Below are positions 33,791-44,469 of a stretch of 64,000 nucleotides of DNA, piece after piece (positions within the stretch are counted from its first letter, which is position 1; each line of letters opens with the position of its first letter). This stretch comes from Siphonodentalium dalli (taxonomy: Eukaryota > Mollusca > Scaphopoda > Gadilida > Siphonodentaliidae). The stretch lies in contig CP136068.1 of the NCBI GenBank assembly GCA_032622095.1, positions 134,609,989-134,673,988 on the forward strand, written 5' to 3'. The translations under genes and the position numbers were made by a program. The notes under the pieces are model-generated. The model searched no databases. It was not told the DNA's origin and saw nothing but the letters and a program-made list of their open reading frames with translations.

Positions 33791-34522
33791 TGTGCATTTG
33801 TCTGGAGTTAGACCACTTGATGTTAGGATTTATACAATTTTTCAGGTTAAAATATATGAATATATCAGCACTGAGGTGCAAGGGGGTGCAAATGGAATTA
33901 TGCAAAACTTGTGTTGGCCTGATTCTGCTGATTCTGCATCAAGGGGGGTGCAGTTGGAATTTCCTACTGGACACCCACCCCCCGCGCCAACGGAGACCAT
34001 CTAGCCACGTCCCTGTCCGTATTATCAGATTCCAACAACAACATTTCTTCAAAAGACGTTTTAGTTATGAGAATCGATTAATTGCGAAAATAATGCTAAC
34101 CACTGTCAAATCTAGTATAGTTTTTTTTCAAATCGTGTTATATATCAATATTTTGTTCAACGCAATTTGGCGTCGACAGTATTTGTCGGTCGGCTCGTCC
34201 AATATTTGCTAGGCCGCCAAATATTCCAGGGGGTGAAAAATAACAGATTTCCAAAACCGATATCTGATCACTCTGAGGTTTGAAGGGTGGGTTCCTCGAC
34301 TCTAACCAAATATGTTTTACCCCAGAAGACAAAGAAATCGTAATTTCGGAGCATTAATTGTGATTATGTATCTTTAAGTTGTCTCTAAAAACCTGTACAC
34401 CCCACCCCAGCTCTGGAGACACTCAAACGTGATGGTATTAGTCCAGGAGACTGCATGGGGTCGATCTTTACAATCACGTGCTTCACCTTCATCCCAATCA
34501 TCGTCTTCCTTTGTGGTACATT
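33791..34522. other. No gene seen; left flank of the Academ element
   Basis: Frames here are short or lie across the tandem repeat. No gene can be supported. Confidence 0.5.
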
Positions 34523-34525
34523 CTA

Positions 34526-34650
34526 TAGTCCAGGCACATTAGGTTTCACTAGGGAAAAAAATCGGAGAAAGCTGATTTTTTCAGGGAATGTCGAGTACAT
34601 GTCACTGAACGATTAGACAAAAGTCCCCTAAAATCCGAGTTGAGCTTTTT
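34526..34650 (+). repeat. Left terminal inverted repeat of the Academ-type element
   Basis: Aligned with the reverse complement of 49741-49875: 17 of 17 outermost bases match, followed by a diverged stretch, then blocks AAAAAAATCGGAGAAAGCTG and AATCCGAGTTGAGCTTTTTT. CTA lies immediately outside. Confidence 0.8.
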
Positions 34651-35217
34651 TTTCTACAGCCTTTTTTCGAAAACGCGTTTGAAAAAAATAAAAAAAAATC
34701 GCACGAACTTTGTAACCTCGAATTGATCCAACTGTATTTTTTGTTTACGCGTATTTCGAGCTACATAATGTCTAATATACATTTACCTAGAGGAAAATGT
34801 GCATTCTGTGACAATTTCTGCGAAAAATTATTGAAAATTCACAAAAAAGTATCGGATTTACGCAAAAAATTACGATTTTCCTAACGGATTTGCCCAAAGG
34901 GTCGTAGTACAGAACGGGATGTTAGTTGGACAGACGATAAAAAATCCACCACCATTTGAAGACTTTTATCATTGCTTACAAAATAGACATTATGGAAGAC
35001 CCCCTCTGTTTCTGGCCGAGTTCCCCTTTTGGCATAAAATTCGTCAGCATGAGAACTCAACTATTTTCGATGTACAAATCAATCAACATGGATTAAGTTA
35101 CATTGACTATTATCAACGCTATATACAGAAATGACATGACCTATATACATATTATTCATCGAACTCAGAAATTTCCGACAGGACAGTGTTTCTGTGGTTG
35201 TTACAAGAATCCGAACT

Positions 35218-38200
35218 TCAATTACACAAACCTGAGCAAGAGAGTCCTGCCTTCTTACACCCACACCTTTTTGTACAAGCACTCTTGCAACCACAACTGA
35301 TCAGATTCAGTAGGTTATCGGGGGCACATGGCTTTGAGGCTGCAGTCGGTACAAGAAGTCCATTGTCTAGCGACCACCCCCAATCCGTCGGAGGAAGCGA
35401 AGTGCCCAGCCATTGTTGGACCTGGAGATAACATCTGTAGACATGTTGTTGTGCAGCATCGCTGCTTGGTGGGAGTGAGGCTAGGTCGATGGGTTTATTC
35501 AGTTTAGATTTTGCAACATAACGCTTGTAAGTGACATATCTATATTGGTCGAGAGAGGAAACAGTTTTACTCCCGTATAAGATCAGGAGAAGTTGTTCCC
35601 CGGCAGCGGCTACTGCACTTGGTGTACTGTCATCCGCCAAAATTGTGTTGACATACTGTTGTGAGTCGCTAGTAACATCGGAGACAATTGTACTGAATAC
35701 TTTATTCTTACCAACTCGAAAGAGTGCAGAAGTAGTGTCACAACCACTTATAGAATGTGCTACACGGAGGTTGCTTCTATGGTCACCCATTTTGGTTACT
35801 ATTTCACTAACTGAAACTAGTAAGTTTTGGGTAATGGAATACATCATGTGAATATTACATCCCGGTTGAACTCGAGAGGTAAGAATGACTAACAAGTCTG
35901 TGTCTGTTCCCACAACGACAACATTGTTGTCATCTTGAGCGATGTCAAGTGCAGTTTCGGCTATCAGTACATCAGCATCAGCCTCGGCCTGCTTGGACTG
36001 AATATTGATAGCAGATAGCTCCTGCATTAGAAGATCGATCAGTTGGGTTTTGTTCTTGGCATTTGCAAGGAAATCGGATTGGGGTGTGGTGGCTGGTAAC
36101 TCGGGTGAGATATTGATATCAATGGAATACCTGTTTTTAGATCTACGGGCTTGTTCCATGCCCTTTGTCGACATTGTACAAGCATAACCATCAAAAACAA
36201 CCACGACGTTCGCCCCAAAATGTCTCACTAGATAATTGGAATATGATGTACATATGTCCTTATATGACGACTGTTTAGGCCATACAACTGCCCTCAATAA
36301 TAAAAATCCACCATCTACAACAAACAGAGAATGTTCTGGGATTTTAGTTTGCTCGGAACCGTATGTTTTGAGGATCTTACCGAGCGTGCTTTTCTGTGTC
36401 TTCCTCATTCCAGCAGAATCAAACAATGCTGTTGGTTTCGGGGCGAGTTCATATTTGAGATACTCTTCCATCTCTGCTTGTGACTGAATAACACATGTGA
36501 TGCGGTTGAACAGAATTGTGGGGTCAATCACTACCTTACTTCCACGGACTTTGATGCTATTTGCCATCGATGCGAAAGACTTCACAGTGTCAACACGTCG
36601 TAGTTTGATGCTGTTGAACGTTTTGCTTACAACATTCGATACGCAACATTCACCAATTTTGCGAACTTGGTCACAGTTCACAGTTTCGTCGGCCACAAAC
36701 CCGGTCGCTATAGAGACTAATTGTAGTGGATCTCTAATCTGAAAGGGGGAATGCACTCTGAGCCAGTTCAATAATTTGGTGATATCATTGGCATCAGTCA
36801 ATTGTGAACTTTGACGGAGATCCCGATGTTGTTCGCCATGACCAGTGTGAACATTAACAAAATTTTCGAGAGCATTACATATCGGAAGGCAAAGAGGTAG
36901 TCCATGTACCCATTTCGCAACAGTGCTATCGGTTATTCCCCTGCCATGTGTGAGACCACCAGGGAGCTTGAACATTCTCATTAAACACTGCTCTATGGTC
37001 TGATCAGAATATATCCCGTCCCAGAATTTATCTGAGCGCCTTATGGTAAAGTAACTTTTCTCAGTGAACAACTTCAAATCATCCTGTTGCATTATTTCTG
37101 TTAGCTCATTCATCTGCTGCAAATAGAGATGAGAACTTTTTGCGTATGCAAAATGACCACCTGCGTGAAATACTGGAATCATATTGCGAACACAATATGT
37201 GTGGAGTTCCCAGTCGCCTGTGCGCTCTGCTCTCAAGAACAACTGGAGAAGACCTATTTGCTCGTAGTATTGTACCCAAAGCTTTCCTGTGCGTCCTACG
37301 GACGCATTCTGGAGCAGTTCGTGTAATTTTGACAGTAGATGGTTGACACTTTCTTGATTGACAGCGTCAGCTGTTGTACAGTCACCTCTGGCAAGTCCAC
37401 AGAATATTTCATTGACTTCTGTGCAGTCTATGTTATCTAGTGTTCGGCTTTCTTCAAACACAAGTTTTGTAATGGCAATTTGTGTTAGCAAATGGGCATG
37501 AACTGCTCTTGAATATGCATGACCACTGATCAAATGATGGATTGACCCACCAGCATAAACAGTCCTCCAAAGTTCATCCAAGCCGCTACCAGCCATGATC
37601 GAACCAATTGCCCCTAAATATGACATAATCATATGGAAGCCGCCGAGTCTAACGAAAACTTTTGTCAACTTATCTGACGAAGACACAATCTCCACTGCTT
37701 TGATATAAAGTGGTTGGTCAAACGTCACTGGACAAACGTTCAGTCCCTGTTTCTCACATTCAGTTTGTGCAAACATGAGAGCAGTGTAAATTGTGCTCGG
37801 GTTGGATGGATCAAAATTAATAAAGGGAAGTATCTCGACATCACTTGTTTCATAATCATCTGATGATGTGACAATGTGCATATATCCAGCCCAAGATGGG
37901 CAAGGTACTCTCAGTACATGCGTCAAAGACCAAAGACTGTCGACTGTTTTTGCGAGTTTCAAATTTTTCGGATCAGATTCACCCAATGTTGATAAATCCT
38001 TCATCACAATTTCGTCAAGACCCGATTTGCTTGGTTTACTGTAACCTTTCAAAGGGATGTACCCGAATTCACCAGAGCCAATATTCGAATGATCACCAGT
38101 TAGTCGTTTTATCGGAGACTCTTCTGTGTGATCTCTGCTTGGAGTTATACAGGCGATGCCTCCCATACTATGGAAAGTATTCTTGCCATCTAGCGTGCGC

Positions 38201-39268
38201 ACATTACAATCGGCGTTATCGAAAACGAATTGTGTGAAGTTCGCAAGTCTAGGCGACGGACCTTTGCTTATCATGACAGAATGAACGTATTGTTGAACTT
38301 CCCTGTAGCTAGAAGAGAACATTAGTCCATTCAGAATGTCGATCAATTCCCGAGATGCGAATTTCCTATGTATGTAAACTGCTACCGACAATAATACTGG
38401 TGACAAGAATGAACAGGGCCGACAAGAACCACGAATCATATAGTATTTTGTCTGATGAATCTCTGAATGTGACAACATTTTTTAGGGACCTCAGTGTTGT
38501 AATAGAGATTCTACTACCGAAATGCTCAAGCAGTTTGGTTTTAAGATGTTTAATTGTGTAACCGACTTCGTCACCAAGATACGATTCAAACGTCTCTGCC
38601 AATTCGCTCAAGGAAAACTGACACTCATCGCTGTTCTCCATAAAGGTACACAATTCATGGAATGCAAGTGCTTTCTTGTCTGCAACAGGCCTACCCCGTG
38701 AAAGAGTTCGCTCAGGCTTATCTCTGACAAATCCTGTCCAGCAATCATGGTGATACCGACCTTCCTCGGCCACTAGATCGATAGCACGACCGATCCGAGT
38801 AAGTACAGACTCACCCCATTCATCACTACGTTTCAAACAACGGGTTCTGATACTATCAACAAGAGTCAATGTTTCAACGGTGTGGACTTCTCTTCTACGT
38901 TGAACGGGTATATGAGTTTGTTTGTCGGCGGATTCTCCACAGAACAGACAATGGAGTTTAAAATTGAAAGCATCTTGATCAGAGCGCAATTTTTTTGTCA
39001 TAGATGGACCAGCTTCGTCAGATTCAGCTGCATCTAGAGACATTCTCTTACTTTTTCTTACAGAACTTTCCCGTGTATAATTCTTGTAGCAGAATCTGTG
39101 AATTTTCTCACCAACTGTGGGTTTCTTCGAACCGGCAAAAAGATTATCGCCAAGCTCGACGCTTACAGCAACCAACTTTTCTATACCCCGCTCACCAAGT
39201 GTAGTTATTCCGGACGAGCCGGTCAACTCATCGTTACATTTGATACATTTATCCATTGCCAAAGTCAC
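35218..39268 (-). pseudogene. Academ-like transposase/XPG nuclease, copy A (broken)
   Basis: Two overlapping minus-strand frames form one gene. The first (39268-38366, 300 aa) holds two zinc-like motifs: C8-x2-C11 with H57-x2-C60, and C107-x2-C110 with H173/C176. The second (38478-35218, 1086 aa) holds DNADCN (about 87-92), the TFDQPLY box (Asp254), LGGFHMIMS, a DQTIEQ box (Glu496), then an XPG-like domain. The XPG-like acids are Asp722, Asp763, Glu832, Asp834, Asp859, Asp861 and Asp914 (GCDTTS). It ends in a Cys-rich tail (CGCKSACTKRCGCKK). The frames are out of phase, and about 110 residues present in copy B between the zinc part and the core are missing. A deletion with frame loss is therefore likely. 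Copy A is a distant paralogue of copy B. Confidence 0.75.
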
Positions 39269-40124
39269 AACAGAAAAAAGATGATAGACACAATAAACTC
39301 AAGTACAATACCACAGAACAGATATCAATGTGCGGACCTGCTTCGTTGTCACCGTAAGGTATCAACAGGTAACGCTAAGTGATATGCCAACAACATAACT
39401 GATCAGTTCTACAAATAACACAAGACTCTAATAATCAACAACAGGCAAAATTACATATGTATCTATCAAGGGATCATTGGTTTCAATATCTAGGCATCAA
39501 ATGCGGAGTGTCCAATACTGAACAGAGCAAATTGTGCAATGGACAGACCGGGAATGCGGAATTAAAGAGCGTTGTCGTAACAAATTTGTTTATAAAGGGC
39601 GTGAACACATTACATGCCAATGCATCTTGAGTGTAGGCGAACAACGCTCTTTTTGATGCAAAATAGCCTTGAACGACTTTCATCAGGAAATTGAATGAGA
39701 AAAGTCGATGCCGTTTGAATTTGAGTTTAGGGGGTATGGTTAATATTTCACACGTTTCACCAGTTCATTATGGAATAAATGACTATTGTTATATATCATT
39801 ATAAAGCCACTGCTTTTCTGCAATTTTTGATATATAATTTAACTCCCAAAGTAGTCGTAGATTTGATTTAATGGACGTTGTGTACCGTTGTGTGTATGAA
39901 AACAATTAATTTTTTTTTCGTAATTTTGTACATTTTCGTGAATATTTCACCATTGAGTGTGAGGATTGGTACAAAGTTGGCATTTTCTGTTGGGGATATG
40001 TATTCTCAATATAATTCAGCACGATATTTATGATTCTCACCCTACTAAGGCGAATAAGAATGAGAAATATGGAGCTGGGTCGAATTTTTTTTTCAATTTT
40101 TTTTTTCATCAAAAAAACGCTATA

Positions 40125-40295
40125 ACTAAAATAGTAGAGGCTGTAAGGTCCAAAAAATGGCCAAAGTGTGCAAAATTGGATAAAAGCATGAAACTTGGCA
40201 CATGTATAGTTTGTGACATGGGGGTCAATATTCAAGCGAGACCCAAGCGCGAAAGTGACCCATATGACCTTGAGCTGAAGGTCAAAGGTCAAATA
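40125..40295 (+). repeat. Internal inverted copy of the right subterminal sequence
   Basis: GGATAAAAGCATGAAA, ATGGGGGT, AAGCGAGACCCAA and ATGACCTTGAG occur here in the order seen in the reverse complement of 49583-49740, next to the right end of the Academ-type element. It contains a perfect nuclear-receptor-type direct repeat AGGTCAAAGGTCA (40279-40291). Confidence 0.65.
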
Positions 40296-41122
40296 TCATT
40301 TTTTTGTATACATTTCAATTTATTACCTATTTTAGGGAAATAATTCCATATGTAAGCATACAATTAGGCAAATACGACTTGAAATAGGTTAGGGACATCA
40401 ATATATCCATAAATCACATATATATATCAGATAGTTTTTACCTAAATTCGGAAAAAACTCTGTTTTTCGTTAAAAAATTTCATAGTTTCAGTGAATTTTT
40501 TCAGGTTAAATTCCCTGGATGGAAAAAATTCTCACTTAATCCATCATATAGCATCTCGTTATGAGCACCAACATACTCTTAACTTGATACATGTGAAACT
40601 GACCAGTGTACAAAGAATTAATGTAGTGTCTCAGTGTCATAACTCTACCCCCCCCCCCCCATTCATTGCAATTCTACATACACGTATTGTGATAATATGT
40701 AGCAATGAACTGCCAGATTGACAAAAAAATGTATTGTTTCAGATTTGTTCAAAAAGTAGTATCACACTTGATCTGCTCTCATATAGAGCTTTGTTAAATA
40801 AGTTACAAAGTATGATTTCTTACATTGTCTCCTTCAACCATCCAGTTTGTAAATTAGATCAAGAGATCTATATGGTTCTCATGCGAACATACAAACATTC
40901 TTCTGGTTTGATCAACTAGAACAGTTAAATGTGCTAAAAATGCAGCCAATGATCAGACCAGGTCAATTATGCACAACTGTACACCCAGTACAAGTTGGAA
41001 GTGCGGAATTATAACAGTAATATGCACATCCAAGAACTGAGTGTTATTGTCCAGAATAGAGTTATCCCATAGTGGCGCTACATGATTTAGTAATTGTATG
41101 TTTTGATTACAAAAAGTTTCAG

Positions 41123-41184
41123 ATGTTCGAATTTTGAAATGCTGTATGGTCCAGATTTGAATGATTTAATGTTACTTCACACAG
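41123..41184 (+). other. Putative non-coding 5' exon of the plus-strand transposase gene
   Basis: A segment of 62 bp is preceded by AAAAAGTTTCAG, an acceptor-like end, and followed by GTGAGT, a strong donor (41185-41190). It has no open frame. Together with 42199-42319 and the acceptor at 44431-44433 it could form the 5' UTR of the 1527-aa gene. Only splice-site form supports this. Confidence 0.35.
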
Positions 41185-41211
41185 GTGAGTTATTGGATAT
41201 ATAGTACGATT

Positions 41212-42160
41212 AATTAGCAATGTGGACAAGGTTTTGATTTTCTAGTTTTGATACAAAATGAAATGAAAATTAATGTTTTATCTGACTGGAATTTCAAGGT
41301 TAGAATATTCTTGAAATTGTATAATAACTCTAAAGTTCTGTTTTCCTGTGAATAATATTTGTAAAAATTTGAAATGGGTAAATCATAATGTTATAGAAGC
41401 ATAAACAAAATGTTTTGGTGGGGAAACCTGTTGAATTTTTTTTTAAATAAAACCTCATTAGTGGGGTGGTCACGTTTGTTTTAAAAAGTATGGAAAGCCA
41501 GAGTGACAATAAATTACAAAAAACACTGATTTTTTTCAAACCAAAATAATGCATATAATTCCTTCTTATTTTCGGAACAAATATACTACACACATAATAT
41601 ATTCACATAGTAATTAATGAATTTAAAATCTGAAGCCTGAACCAAGCTGTGAACATTAAAGAATGCTATTAAACACCACTAAAAAATTAGCAATGTGGAC
41701 AAGGTTTTGATTTTCTAGTTTTGATACAAAATGAAATGAAAATTAATGTTTTATCTGACTGGAATTTCAAGGTTAGAATATTCTTGAAATTGTATAATAA
41801 CTCTAAAGTTCTGTTTTCCTGTGAATAATATTTGTAAAAATTTGAAATGGGTAAATCATAATGTTATAGAAGCATAAACAAAATGTTTTGGTGGGGAAAC
41901 CTGTTGAATTTTTTTTTAAATAAAACCTCATTAGTGGGGTGGTCACGTTTGTTTTAAAAAGTATGGAAAGCTAGAGTGACAATAAATTACAAAAAACACT
42001 GATTTTTTTCAAACCAAAATAATGCATATAATTCCTTCTTATTTTCGGAACAAATATACTACACACATAATATATTCACATAGTAATTAATGAATTTAAA
42101 ATCTGAAGCCTGAACCAAGCTGTGAACATTAAAGAATGCTATTAAACACCACTAAAAAAT
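41212..42160 (+). repeat. 473-bp tandem duplication, two nearly identical units
   Basis: Unit 1 spans 41212-41684 and unit 2 spans 41685-42157. By eye the only difference is GCCAGAG versus GCTAGAG near 41497/41970. It lies in a presumed intron between putative exons and is non-coding. The near-identity implies a recent event or an assembly artefact. Confidence 0.92.
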
Positions 42161-42198
42161 AATAACTTTCGTTCAACCACTCCTTGTTTCAATTTCAG

Positions 42199-42319
42199 AT
42201 TTATCGAATCAAACTATCTCCATGGGCAGGGAAAATGTATGATGACAAATATGTTCCAAAGGCATCCATGCTGACTATTGTGCTCACCTCACCCAAATGG
42301 ATACCATGAACTATTGCAA
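42199..42319 (+). other. Putative internal exon, 121 bp, good splice sites
   Basis: Flanked by CTTGTTTCAATTTCAG (polypyrimidine tract and AG) and GTAAGTAA (near-consensus donor). One frame is open for 36 codons before a stop near the 3' end, so it is more likely 5' UTR than coding. It is positioned between the 473-bp duplication and the 1527-aa ORF. Confidence 0.4.
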
Positions 42320-42499
42320 GTAAGTAACTTTCATTAATATTCCAAACTGAATGCCTTTTAATTTGAAGAGTGATGAACTAATGGCACCATGGATTCATAA
42401 GTGGTACAGGTGTAATCTCTGCAGGACAATATACCTTTCTCAGTGAAAACAACTTAACACCAAAGGCAAAAGTGTTATTTTTGAGCTGTGTTTTATTCT

Positions 42500-42860
42500 G
42501 TTAGTATACCCCCAAAGATGGGGGTATACTGGATTATATGCGTCCGTCTAGTCGTCGAGCCGTCCGTGTGTCTGTCTGTCCACTCATATATATCAACCAT
42601 GGGTTATCGCATCTCATTGAAATTATTTCTGCATGTTTGCCACCATGATGGCTTTCAAAAGAGGGTTCATTGATGTTCAAGAGTTATCCCTCTTTCTTTA
42701 TCTGAAAAAAATGTCAGTATCCGTCCGTCATTTGTTATCATTGTCAAGTAATTTATTCGCTCATCACATTCTTTTTCACAATTTGATTTCCAACCTGCCC
42801 ATATTTAAATTTTCACAATGGGGGTATCCCAGCACCGTGGTGCAACCTCTTATATTGCCA
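42500..42860 (+). repeat. TATACCC-bounded dispersed repeat with GTCCGTC words, copy 1
   Basis: It opens TATACCCCCAAAGATGGGGGTATAC and carries GTCCGTGTGTCTGTCTGTCC, AACCATGGGTTATCG, ATGATGGCTTTCAAAAGAG and CCTGCCCATATTTAAATTTT. The same succession occurs at 58262-58575. Such repeats are common in mollusc genomes as far as I know. Class unassigned. It sits in a presumed intron of the Academ-type element. Confidence 0.65.
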
Positions 42861-43147
42861 TTGTGTTACGGGTTTTTGATAATTTTGCCATGCAATTTGT
42901 TAAAAAGTGGCATATTTGTCAGGTGATTCCTCACCAAAAATACATAACAATTTAATCCGTTCAGAGCAATTTAAAGCAGTCCCATACTTGATACAAATAT
43001 ATTCACATCGCAATTGATTTGAATATGTTCTAAACTTATCTTTCAGCCAATTCACAGATCCAGAATTCTGGCATGCATATATCTGAAGTCGCATCCACTG
43101 CAGTGCTACTATAGGTAAATGAATGGTTACAACATAATGTGCAGCTA

Positions 43148-43748
43148 GGGGACATGTCTCTATTCCGAAGGTTCGCTATTCCGAAGGTTCATTATTCCGT
43201 GGGTTCTCTATTCCGAAGGTTCGCTATTCCGAAGGGTCACTATTCCGAAGGTTCGATATTCCGAAGGGGCTATATAATGAATACTGGAGTGCAATAACAT
43301 ACTGCGTAGCAAGGCCCACTTAATTTTAGATTCACAGATTATATTTTTTATAGTGTCTTGATATAAGGTTTTAATTACAATCTATGACATAAAATATGAT
43401 TAAAATACTATATTCATCACCATTTGAAACGTCTAAAAAGATTCCAATAGTGAAATAGAAAACAGCTGAAATCATAAAACGATTCTCCCCGTTATGGCTC
43501 CCAGAATGTAACAGAATTTAAACTAAAAATGTATTTTCAATGGAAGGGGAAATTACTCTATCTTTAAAATATAGAGTTATTCCCCCCATTGAAAATACCA
43601 GATGAAACATAACGCCCAGAATAGAAAACCTTCGGAATAGTGAACCTTCGGAATAGCGAACCTTCGGAATAATGAACATTCGGAATTGGGAACCTTCGGA
43701 TTAATGAACCTTCGGAATAGCAAACCTTCGGAATAGAGAACCCTACCC
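43148..43748. mobile_element. Foldback element with TTCCGAAGG tandem-repeat termini
   Basis: Each end is an array of about six units of roughly 20 bp (TATTCCGAAGGTTCGC), in opposite orientation at 43160-43268 and 43620-43742. Exact 9-bp flanks GTGCAGCTA lie at 43139-43147 and 43749-43757. The middle holds a second hairpin (TATTTTCAATGG and its mirror, 43530-43600). Long TIRs made of short tandem units and a 9-bp duplication are the classical foldback-type architecture. No protein is encoded. Confidence 0.82.
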
Positions 43749-44210
43749 GTGCAGCTATAATGAGAAACATTTGAACCTACCAATGCACAAATTTGAAAGG
43801 ATAGCCCTTATGAGTCATATGGTGGGTATTAAAATATAAGTTACAAGCAGGGCGTCCTATTTATAAGCAAAATAAAGATAACAAGCTACCAGGGGTGTTG
43901 TTTATTTCGCTTATAAATCGGACGCTATGCTTATATCATATTTATAACACCAACTTAGTCCGAGAATTTTACAATCAGTGATGAGTTTCTCTTACCAATG
44001 AAATATGTGGTCAGTCTTATATACAAACCTGGTCTGGTGAATACCAATCAATACTGCATAGATTAGTGATCGATTACTACATATGGACTAAATTTGTATG
44101 TATTTGTGCCGAATCATGACAATTGTGTTAATCTTGGATTTTGTGCATTATTACTACAAATCGTATTATTTGTTCCATACATTCGAAGGCAGATTTATCA
44201 GCGCCTTCAA

Positions 44211-44378
44211 CCAATGTAAGTTATCCAATGGGGTCCGGTTATACCAAACTTTATTTACTTTAAATATATGTACACATGTAGTTGCCAGGGCAGTAAAATG
44301 CAGTCTGTCGTTGATTAAATTTGTTCATTGGTGGGGGGGTTACTCGGTAACCGGACCTCAATGGATAACTTACATTGG
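44211..44378. repeat. 168-bp hairpin with inverted ends
   Basis: CCAATGTAAGTTATCCA at the left and its exact mirror at the right, followed inward by GGGGTCCGGTTA and TAACCGGACCTC. It is probably a small MITE in the presumed intron just upstream of the 44431 acceptor. Target duplication not resolved. Confidence 0.7.
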
Positions 44379-44469
44379 TCTAGGGCCGATTGGCGTGTTA
44401 TAAATTCTCAAAATGTCTTCTATCTCATTGCAGGTCAACAAATTTTGGTGACGCCTGCATCAGAAGATT

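Noticed and set aside
33688-34212. 174-codon plus-strand frame
   Set aside because: It crosses the tandem-repeat/palindrome region and has no protein-like pattern.
34439-34452. TAGTCCAGGAGACT as an extra Academ end outside the left end
   Set aside because: Only nine bases match the terminal repeat, and no partner or duplication is seen.
42199-42319. Coding exon of a host gene
   Set aside because: The open frame stops inside the exon and no homologous protein part was recognised; 5' UTR is more likely.
43564-43783. Minus-strand frames encoding repeated SEGSLFRRF-like words
   Set aside because: They are translations of the foldback TTCCGAAGG units, not a protein repeat.
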